This document shows positions 58,601-64,000 of a stretch of DNA of 64,000 nucleotides, piece by piece. A program made the translations under genes and the position numbers. The stretch spans positions 12,380,874-12,444,873 of the forward strand of contig NW_025335941.1 of NCBI RefSeq assembly GCF_004798865.1, given 5' to 3'. Every line of letters starts with the position of its first letter. The first letter of the stretch is position 1. Origin of the DNA: Varanus komodoensis. Taxonomy: Eukaryota > Chordata > Lepidosauria > Squamata > Varanidae. Below the pieces are notes generated by a model. That model had not been told where the DNA came from. It did not search any database and saw only the letters and a list, made by a program, of their open reading frames with translations.

Positions 58601-59128
58601 TTGCCATTGAATTCAATAAACCAACAGCTTTCATTGTCCTGTCATTTCATTTCAATGACAACCAACAACTGTCACTGGAAATTTTAATTATTAGTTAAGA
58701 ACATAAGAAGGAGCATGCTGAATCCAACCTGAAGTTATTTAATTTAGCATTCTGTTTACACAGGGTCCATCTGTCAGAAATCCACAAGCATGGTAGCCAG
58801 CTGCAGGAAGTCCCCAAGCAGGATATAAGTGTAACAGCACCTTCTGGCTGAGGTTCCTTAGCAACTGGCGTACAGAGACATACTGTCTCTGATAACAGAA
58901 GTAACATATAATCATCAGACCTAGTAGCCATTGATAGCTAGAATACATTTACCATATACAAATGCAGTTTCATGCCAATACGTACAGTAGATATGCCCTG
59001 TACAGGGATTAAACTCCTTGTTATCAAAAATATCTGGGAGGGGAGGTTAAACTCACCTTGGGCAGTCCTCTGTACATGCTGCATACAGGTGCTACCTGAT
59101 CCATGTTTTTGATTCCAAAGTCACTCAT
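49400..59128 (-). CDS. ETS2: ETS2 transcription factor, complete coding region in nine exons
   Basis: ETS-family transcription factor: a nuclear protein that binds GGAA/T core sites and responds to Ras/MAPK signalling. The coding exons, in transcript order, are 59057-59128, 55997-56117, 54345-54464, 54048-54248, 53322-53405, 51960-52199, 51015-51278, 50315-50433 and 49400-49615. They total 1437 nt with matching phases and no internal stop, giving 478 residues (human ETS2 is 469, from memory). Visible parts: N-terminus [15 protein letters not shown]; the MAPK site LLTPCSK with Thr75, equivalent to human Thr72; PNT domain about residues 88-172; a Ser/Asp-rich transactivation region about 280-340; the ETS domain about 369-452 with recognition helix [14 protein letters not shown] and DNA-contacting Arg428/Arg431; and the C-terminus LGVQPDTED. 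That C-terminus and the [11 protein letters not shown] start separate it from ETS1, which ends differently. No other gene is visible on either side. Family function is established knowledge; the gene call rests on clear sequence similarity. Confidence 0.97.
50315..50433 (-). CDS. ETS2: ETS2 exon 9 (N-terminal half of ETS domain)
   Basis: Encodes residues 368-407, [20 protein letters not shown] then [19 protein letters not shown]. This is helix 1 and the following strands of the winged helix-turn-helix ETS domain, with the conserved Trp375, Trp386-region and WEFKL motifs. Acceptor ttacag|GCAG, donor GATGAG|gttagt, phase 0 at the 3' side. Confidence 0.97.
51015..51278 (-). CDS. ETS2: ETS2 exon 8 (transactivation and pre-ETS region; GC donor)
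   Basis: Encodes residues 280-367 plus one base of codon 368. It includes the Ser/Asp/Glu-rich [20 protein letters not shown] and the highly conserved [20 protein letters not shown] and [18 protein letters not shown]. Acceptor ctttcag|GTAAACC. The best-fitting donor is ACAG|gcaagt, a GC rather than GT donor: joining there restores the family-invariant [12 protein letters not shown] six bases further on would also keep the frame but would replace Ser369 by Asn. Confidence 0.94.
51960..52199 (-). CDS. ETS2: ETS2 exon 7
   Basis: Encodes residues 200-279 ([12 protein letters not shown] to LNLLVDNS) plus one base of the next codon. It is the least conserved part of the protein: only short anchors (GTEQ-like start, [25 protein letters not shown]) align easily with mammalian ETS2. 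Acceptor cttcag|GTAT, donor TCTG|gtaaga. Confidence 0.93.
52663..52916. mobile_element. Long-hairpin MITE in ETS2 intron 6
   Basis: Two arms of about 90 bp are imperfect reverse complements around a loop of roughly 60 bp. Matching words: TTCATGTGCACTGAT in the left arm against ATCAGTGCACATGAA in the right, AAGGAATAATTAGCAATGC against GCATTGCTAATTATTCCTT, and TTATCAG against CTGATAA near the tips. The intron has no exon-like sequence here. Confidence 0.8.
52948..53100. mobile_element. Second short inverted-repeat element in intron 6
   Basis: GTATCCAGTAGTGCACTGGC near the left end, and GGAGCACTGTTGGACACTAT near the right, are imperfect reverse complements. Internal words are GCTAGTGCACTTGCTCCAGC and AGGGCTTGTGCTGGAGCACT. 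hAT-type, non-autonomous by appearance. Confidence 0.6.
53322..53405 (-). CDS. ETS2: ETS2 exon 6
   Basis: A small 84-bp exon encoding residues 172-199 ([20 protein letters not shown] to SNNTL), the linker after the PNT domain. It matches the human stretch ending in INSNTLG (from memory). Acceptor tttcag|ACAA, donor TTAG|gtgaat. Being in phase 1 at both ends, skipping it would keep the frame. Confidence 0.93.
   Translation of the reverse strand, partial: TMKRSPRNSIWRIPTSLHLHIGSATIH
53706..53820. mobile_element. MITE with 9-bp inverted ends in ETS2 intron 5
   Basis: GGATTGGAA (53706-53714) and TTCCAATCC (53812-53820) are perfect inverted ends. Inside, GAGTTAGTCATACTTAG faces TCTGACTAAGTTAAG. 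115 bp, related in layout to family A. Confidence 0.7.
54048..54248 (-). CDS. ETS2: ETS2 exon 5 (main PNT domain exon)
   Basis: Encodes residues 105-171, beginning [18 protein letters not shown] after joining to exon 4 and ending [12 protein letters not shown]. This is the helical body of the pointed/SAM domain, which docks MAP kinases and co-activators in this family. Acceptor ctgcag|ATCC, donor AAAAG|gtaaat. Confidence 0.96.
54345..54464 (-). CDS. ETS2: ETS2 exon 4 (MAPK site, start of PNT domain)
   Basis: Encodes residues 65-104 ([20 protein letters not shown] through RRLGIPS). It contains the proline-directed Thr75-Pro76, the conserved Ras/MAPK target of ETS1/ETS2, and the first part of the PNT domain. 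Acceptor ttgcag|AATC, donor AGCA|gtaagt, phase 1 at both ends. Only 96 bp separate it from exon 5. Confidence 0.95.
54836..55068 (-). mobile_element. tRNA-derived SINE in ETS2 intron 3, well preserved
   Basis: On the minus strand, in the same direction as ETS2: GTGCCAGTGTGGTGTCGTGG, TTAAGAGCACGGGACTGGGA, CCGGGTTCAAGTTCCCGCTC (box B), CAGCCCAACCTACCTCACAG, GATGTAAGCTGCCTTGAGCC, and GGATATAAATCAGGAAAAAA as the tail. It is the cleanest copy of this family in the window. Confidence 0.88.
55997..56117 (-). CDS. ETS2: ETS2 exon 3
   Basis: Encodes residues 25-64, from [11 protein letters not shown] to [10 protein letters not shown], plus one base of codon 65. Acceptor tttcag|AGG, donor TATG|gtaaat. 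The core [21 protein letters not shown] is nearly as in human ETS2 (from memory). The stretch GGNSLLMGY just before it is a little longer and more variable than in mammals. Confidence 0.95.
56508..56590. mobile_element. Family A palindromic repeat in ETS2 intron 2
   Basis: TCTATACCCATTTACTCGTG then CATTAAAGTCATTGGGATTA and GTGGACAGTTATAGGATTAT. Imperfectly inverted ends. Confidence 0.55.
57127..57200. mobile_element. Family A fragment in ETS2 intron 2
   Basis: CCACTGGGTTCAACAGAAAT then TACTCCCATGTAAGTGTTTA, the right-hand half of the unit. Confidence 0.5.
58699..58945 (-). mobile_element. CR1 LINE 3' end in ETS2 intron 2
   Basis: GAACATAAGAAGGAGCATGC, then TAGCATTCTGTTTACACAG, GGAAGTCCCCAAGCAGGATA, AGAGACATACTGTCTCTGAT and CTAGTAGCCATTGATAGC. 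The reverse of the CR1 3' end, so the CR1 reads in the same direction as ETS2. Confidence 0.8.
59057..59128 (-). CDS. ETS2: ETS2 exon 2, first coding exon
   Basis: Encodes residues 1-24, [19 protein letters not shown] followed by RGLPK. The acceptor (tttttag) directly precedes the ATG at 59128-59126, so the exon appears to contain no 5' UTR at all. The donor is CAAG|gtgagt and the exon ends in phase 0. The start is chosen because human ETS2 begins at the equivalent Met (from memory). A second in-frame ATG at codon 9 sits in a stronger context (AAAAACATGG). Confidence 0.95.
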
Positions 59129-59767
59129 CTAAAAATGGAAACATAATGAATGCATAAAGACTCTTTGCTAGCAGAAACAGCAAGAACCAGCTCCCAGTTG
59201 ACACCTAAACATTTCATCTTTCACAGCATACAAAAATATCATACAGGACTGTCACCAAGTTCCTTCCTTCAGAAGAAACAACTAATAGACTTTTTATTTA
59301 AAGTAAATTATAGTTCCGCTACCATTAAAGTTAAAGGCCAGGGTCTAATGAACTAGGCAACTAATTCTCAACCAGACTCCATCCTATGGAGCCTCTTTCA
59401 AAAATGAGAGGAATTTTCACAAGGTGTTTGTAATATGATTGGTGGAGGAACAGTCAAATCAAGTCCAAAATTCTACAGGGTCTACCCAAGGCCTTGGGCA
59501 TATATAAAGTTGTTCTTTCAATCCTGGCCAAAGATTTTCAGCATCTCTTTTATATGGGGCCTTCAAGTCCCCATGTGAAGCCAGCCTATGTTTGACTCTG
59601 AAATTTTAATAGCCACCATTTCTACCAATAATTGTCCACTATGAGAAAAAACTTGGTATTGAACTCCTGATCACAAATCATCAAGCAAGTGTCTTGCCAA
59701 GTACACTGTTAGAGTTATGTCAGAGTTACCCAGTTTATAACTAGAATATAAAGTACGTAGTCACTGA

Positions 59768-59910
59768 GGGTTAGTGGCTAGAGCTAAGTACAGCACTAGG
59801 ATAGCCAAGTTCAAATTCCCACTGAACCATGCAACTCACTGGGTGCCTTTGGGTGAGTCAACAGTATCTCAGCCTAACCCATCTCACAGGCTACTGTGAT
59901 AACAATATCC
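59768..59910 (+). mobile_element. tRNA-derived SINE, eroded, in ETS2 intron 1
   Basis: GGGTTAGTGGCTAGAGCTAA, CAAGTTCAAATTCCCACTGA (box B), CACTGGGTGCCTTTGGGTGA, and CAGCCTAACCCATCTCACAG. The tail is lost. It lies antisense to ETS2. Confidence 0.65.
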
Positions 59911-61539
59911 CATTTTAAGTCTAAATCTCTCCTTGTGTACAATGACTCCCTTCCATCTCTGTTAAACAACTGGATTAGCTGAGATACGCGTTTTCAGATA
60001 GAAAACATAAATAACTGAAAGTTGTATTACCATTGAAAATTGGTATTTGTTATCACTCAGTCATAGTCAGTTGAATATTTAAATATGGATGGTCTTAGCA
60101 CAGTCACCACCACAGCAAAAGTGGAATCATCCCACAATTTATATTAAGATCAAATGCGAATGAAGGAATAATTGAGTACTACTGACTTTACTAGGCAGTC
60201 TTTATTCTGTTTTTGTTCAATCTTTGTTGTACATTTTAATAAGTACACAGAGCATCCCAAAATTATAATTGTTCTGGAGAATAATGATACAACTAACATA
60301 TTAATTGGTTAATTAATCTCCCTGATATTCATGGAATTTATTTCCATACAAGAGTGCTTTGGATGACCATCCTTTTTTAAATCACTTTAACACTGAGATA
60401 TTTTATCAGAACTGGATCCAATTTTTGTGAGTTCTAAGAAGAATCCATTCAGAGCTCCTCTGCCTTTGCTTATTCCACCTTTACTTGCTACAATAACCCA
60501 TTGTATAGGGCTGGGGTAAAAATGACCAACCAAAGCCCAGAAATCTATGCACTTCTCATTAGTCTGTATTCATTCTGATCCAGGGTGAAGGAACATCCTC
60601 AGCTGTCTCTGTGGCCAACCTACTTATATTTAATTGGACAAACTACCATACCAGAAACCCACTTTAGGCAGGGTTCCCCCGCCACCCCACTTTCTGGCAG
60701 TGTCTACAGAGAATGCAGGCTGTACAAATTTCTTTGGTTTCCTTGATGCCTAGCATCAATGAGTGCAACCTTTTGGACTGCATCTATATTTTACTACTGT
60801 TACAACTGTTACATTTAAGGATAGTATTAATGAGAACAAGAGCTGATTCCATTAAAGAAGAGAGACATGATATTTAATAGCATCAAGAACAGCCTAATGT
60901 GATGTTTCCTGACTAATTCCCTTAAATCTATACTTGATGGAAATGTGATAAGGCTTGAGTACATTTACTCAATATGTGAAGCTCCAGGAGGCAACTATAA
61001 AGCATGCTAATAGGGCATTGTTCACTTTGTTACAATGACTGAGTCACAATGAACACAAATATGTTTGCATAATTCTTCGGCACAGTGTTGGTTTAACTCT
61101 TATCTTCCACTTTAGTATCAGTTTTCTGGAAAATGTCTAGAAAGGAATATCCATTTGATAGCATTATCAGCCATCAAAATATTTATTTTACATAGTTGTC
61201 TACAGGAGTCCCCGCCAGGTATAAAAGGGTAAGGAGATAACATAATTTTTTCCTCCAATGCCTTGTTATGGTTGATCCCTTAAACTTTCTAACAATTGAC
61301 AAACAATTTTAGTTCCATGTCACTGTTAGTTGTCCAATCATATAGAAACCTACTTGAAAATGTAGAATAGCATCAAACATTGCAAGGGTTCTTTAACCCT
61401 TTAAAATGTCAGATTTACTCTTCTCTTCATATAAGATTCTGTAACTTGTATGGAATATATTTTCCATTATAATGGATGACAATATAGTTTTCAGACATTT
61501 CTCTAAATCCTATTTTTATTTTTCTACTAACCACTGACA

Positions 61540-61635
61540 CCTTTATTTATTTATTTGAACATTTGTATGCCGTTCTTCACTATTATGTCTCAGGATGGCT
61601 TACATGAATAAAAGAAAAGAGAACATTACAACAAG
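61540..61635 (-). mobile_element. LINE 3' tail, antisense, in ETS2 intron 1
   Basis: CCTTTATTTATTTATTTGAA then TTTGTATGCCGTTCTTCACT and TCTCAGGATGGCTTACATGA. An eroded form of the tail at 25902. Confidence 0.65.
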
Positions 61636-62255
61636 TAATTTTCCTAAACTGAAGAGCAGTCATTTTCAGTTTTGCTTGACCTCAAAAAATAGTGGATAAA
61701 ATCTAGGTTTCTGATATAAATTGCAGTTATGACTAATTACTGAATATTTTAAAAGCTGATATTAACAACCTGTATATTTAGAGTTGAATGGATTTATTTA
61801 AATAAACTAAATATATATCTTCTGTATAATATAGAACACAAATACCAAATATTTACCTGAAATTTCTTGCAATAAGATTTAAAGAGTTAAGAATAACTAC
61901 TGACTTTCCTAAGTTTATTTTGCACATACATTTCAGAAACTTGCCAAGAAAATGTAGTGTCCCAGGAAGCCCATTTGTAAAACATTGGACTGTCTATGAA
62001 AAAACAAAATTTCAAGAATGTGTGGAAGAGCTTAATACTCTTTCACCTACTGTATATGGCAATCCTAACTACCAAGTGGCAGTGTACAAATAAAGCTTCC
62101 AAATAAATATTGTTCCTCTTTCAGTGATATTACTACAAGTAGCATTAAAGGGAACCATTTTCCATGAGAAGTGATAAAACATTCTCAATGAAATTGGCAG
62201 AACTGGCTCTTTTAATAATTGAGGTGTTTACTTCTGAAGATTGGACAAAAGGGCC

Positions 62256-62345
62256 TTGTGGTACGTTCAAGACTAAGACTATTATGGCATAACATTTCAT
62301 GAGTAAGACTGGGCCTCATGCCTTCACTAAAGTAGAGGACACCTT
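62256..62345. mobile_element. Short reptile-type repeat fragment in ETS2 intron 1
   Basis: CTTGTGGTACGTTCAAGACT, then ATTATGGCATAACATTTCAT, GAGTAAGACTGGGCCTCATG and AGAGGACACCTTAAAAGTC. This resembles a dispersed repeat I recall from reptile genomes, with a core about proteins-free 90 bp long. No family named. Confidence 0.45.
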
Positions 62346-63698
62346 AAAAGTCAATTATGTGTAAGTGACACCAAGCAAGAGTAAATATTAATTGCTTGTA
62401 TTTCCTGGTTAAATTGATATGAAAAGACATCTCTGTAAACACTGAGCTACCATCAGATATGACTCTTATGATAAATCAGAGTTTTAGAAAAGAAGGTTAA
62501 ATATTAGAAATCTACTGGATCTCCAGGCTTCTGATCACCAAATCCTTTCCAGGGCATCAAGTTAATTTCTCACACCCAAGGTAAAAAAAAATGATGCAAT
62601 GTTAGTATGGATATGCAACACAATAGTTTGCAAGCAAACAAGTTACACACAAAAGGCTCACAGTATATGCAATAAGCCAAGCCTTACGATTTTAGAAAAC
62701 ATTTCACAGAGTTGTTCAACAGTTCTTTCTTTCACCTCCCTCATATCCAAAGAACCATTAACTCATGGATAAATTGCACTACAAAATTAATTTCTGTAGG
62801 AAGTGTTTAATTAATGAAGACAATGCTAGAAAAGCCTTCCAAACAGAGCTCTCTTATGAGAAGAGAAACACCTACTGATAGAACTACATCTATATTCTAG
62901 TCAGAACATTTTCATTAGTAGTCTGAATTAGGGCTTTTAATCCGATTGACCAAAACAAACACACGCACCCCACTCCGGGAAGGGGTTAACAAGTAACATT
63001 CATCTGCGGACCTCTAATTTTTCTTTTACTTTCACGGAAAAGCAAAATAGCATAAAGGAACAGGAACTAAAACGTTCTAGTTTCTTTTCAAGGCCCTTAT
63101 TCAAAACCCTTAAAAAAACCACCAAAGCATTTTTAAAACACTACATTTCGCAAGGCAGGAGAAAAGGACACAAACAGATCCTTGAAGGAGGGGGAAGGAT
63201 GCCTGCCTTTGATTCTCGTGCGGTGGTCCTCCCCACCGCCCCCGTCCACGTTTCTAAGGCAGCATTACTGGCAGAAATCCCAAAAAACCGTCTCCAAAAT
63301 CGCTTCCGGAGAGAGACTTGTTACTCCCTCGCCAGGCAAACAAGCGGCTGCTTTCTCGTAGCCACACCACCACAACCCTCGTTCCGAGCCACACGCAAAC
63401 ACAAACAGGCAGACCAACTCGCGGCGTGGGCGTGTGCGCGGCATCAAGGACCCACATCTGGGCTGGCCAGATGTTGTCAAGCTCGCCAATACCGACGGGG
63501 GCGCCTCTGGCCCACTTACTTTCAGAGGATGACAAATCTGGACCAAACCCCAACCAGAGCAGAGGAACTAAGGCCCTGCACAAAGGCGCAACACCCCAAG
63601 CGCGCCTGCTTTCCGTGCCCCTGAATCCCACCTCGCCCGCCTACTCGCTCGCGGGCGCCGAGAGGAAATGTGCCCGCGCAGCGCCAGTCCCGAGCCGC

Positions 63699-63719
63699 GC
63701 CGCCGCCGCCGCCGCCGCC
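63699..63719. repeat. (GCC)7 trinucleotide repeat
   Basis: Seven uninterrupted GCC units within the CpG island. They lie in intron 1 if exon 1 ends at 63775, or in the 5' UTR if the donor at 63519 is used. Confidence 0.9.
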
Positions 63720-63774
63720 TACCCGGCCGGGCACGGAGCCTTGGCCGGGGGCTCGCGCGAGGTCTCTCCCTCAC

Positions 63775-64000
63775 CTGAGCGCCGTCGAGCCGAAGTCCCA
63801 AGAAGCGCTCGGTCCCCAGAGCTGCCTCCGGGAGCCGCGGGATATCCTTGCGCGGCAAGCGGAGAGCCAAGCGCCAGCCCCACGGCCCGGCGCGATGGGT
63901 CCTGGCTGCGCGAGGGGCTTGCCGCGAGCAGGAGGAGAGCGAAGCTTCTTGCGCGCCGTAACGTGTCGGGGACAGAGCCCAAAGCCGCCCGCTGCGCCGC
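63775..64000 (-). other. ETS2: ETS2 exon 1 (5' UTR), partial at window edge
   Basis: GC-rich sequence ending at a consensus donor GCTCAG|gtgagg (intron begins 63774). Splicing to exon 2 would put CAG directly before the ATG. The minus-strand frame in phase with that ATG has no stop from 64000 to 63775. A second good donor (TGAAA|gtaagt, intron begins 63519) allows a longer or alternative first exon. The transcription start is not visible and may lie beyond the window. RNA data would decide between the donors. Confidence 0.5.

Larger units (their letters stand above)
56118..59056 (-). other. ETS2: ETS2 intron 2
   Basis: About 2.9 kb. It contains palindromic repeat pieces (56508-56590 and 57127-57200) and a CR1 3' end (58699-58945). 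The stretch 57200-58690 has short chance open frames only, and I see nothing functional in it. Confidence 0.7.
59129..63774 (-). other. ETS2: ETS2 intron 1
   Basis: About 4.6 kb, AT-rich apart from the CpG-island end. It holds a decayed SINE (59768-59910), a LINE-tail fragment (61540-61635) and a repeat fragment (62256-62345). The rest, including 59911-61539 and 62346-63190, shows no feature I recognise. Confidence 0.6.
63195..64000 (-). promoter_or_regulatory. ETS2: CpG island at the ETS2 5' end
   Basis: CpG dinucleotides become dense from about 63.2 kb to the edge, in sharp contrast to the AT-rich introns. The island contains GC boxes, a CCAAT on the plus strand near 63484, a high-affinity ETS-type site (CCGGAAGCG on the minus strand, 63301-63309) and AGAGGAAAT near 63661. 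This fits a TATA-less housekeeping-type promoter plus first exon. The regulatory role of the single sites is inference. Confidence 0.75.

Noticed and set aside
49400-59128. ETS1 as an alternative identity for the gene
   Set aside because: The C-terminus LGVQPDTED, the start [15 protein letters not shown] and the exon 3 sequence match ETS2 and not ETS1, as I remember both proteins.
63199-63624. Open frame of 141 codons, plus strand, at the CpG island
   Set aside because: CpG-island sequence is poor in stop codons. The peptide is unlike any known protein and runs opposite to ETS2. An antisense transcript is possible but not supported.
1-64000. CRISPR arrays, prokaryotic operons, toxin or defence systems
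   Set aside because: The sequence is plainly vertebrate nuclear DNA. No regularly spaced repeats or bacterial-type gene clusters exist in it.

Overview
This window is nuclear DNA from a vertebrate, most likely a squamate reptile (a lizard or close relative). Two things show this. One vertebrate gene with classical GT-AG introns and a CpG-island 5' end fills the right quarter. The rest is packed with decayed repeats of the kind common in reptiles: CR1 LINE 3' ends, tRNA-derived SINEs with box A/box B sequences, LINE 3' tails ending in AAAT repeats, and short palindromic (MITE-like) DNA transposons. The species cannot be fixed from the sequence alone.

The only gene I can support is ETS2, on the minus strand from the right edge to about 47.6 kb. 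All nine coding exons can be placed (49400-49615, 50315-50433, 51015-51278, 51960-52199, 53322-53405, 54048-54248, 54345-54464, 55997-56117, 59057-59128). Their lengths and phases add up to 1437 nt, an uninterrupted 478-residue ETS2 with MAPK site, pointed (PNT) domain, transactivation region and C-terminal ETS DNA-binding domain. A 3' UTR of about 1.75 kb runs to an AATAAA signal at 47662-47667. The non-coding first exon and promoter lie in a CpG island from about 63.2 kb to the window edge. Points of interest in the gene are an apparent GC-AG intron 8, a splice acceptor that abuts the start codon, an exon 1 that is open in frame with that start codon, a 96-bp intron 4, and hairpin transposons in introns 5 and 6.

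From 1 to about 47.6 kb (downstream of ETS2) I find no convincing protein-coding gene. Open frames there are short, mostly overlap repeats, and resemble nothing I recognise apart from LINE fragments. Region by region: 1-3.7 kb has CR1 pieces in both orientations and a palindromic repeat. 8.5-11.6 kb is a LINE-rich zone, including a CR1 copy split by a later insertion. 12.0-12.6 kb is GC-rich and unassigned. 13.5-21.5 kb holds four SINE copies, a CR1 end and an AT-rich repeat-poor block. 22.4-27.3 kb has several terminal-inverted-repeat elements, a short direct repeat and a LINE endonuclease remnant. 29.7-36.8 kb has further SINEs, LINE tails, a TG/AG microsatellite and inverted repeats. 37-46.4 kb is mostly unassigned single-copy-looking DNA.

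No CRISPR array, prokaryotic operon, tRNA gene, rRNA gene or endogenous retrovirus was recognised. I did not find a previously undescribed system. The most informative observations concern ETS2 splicing and 5' end structure and the transposon archaeology.
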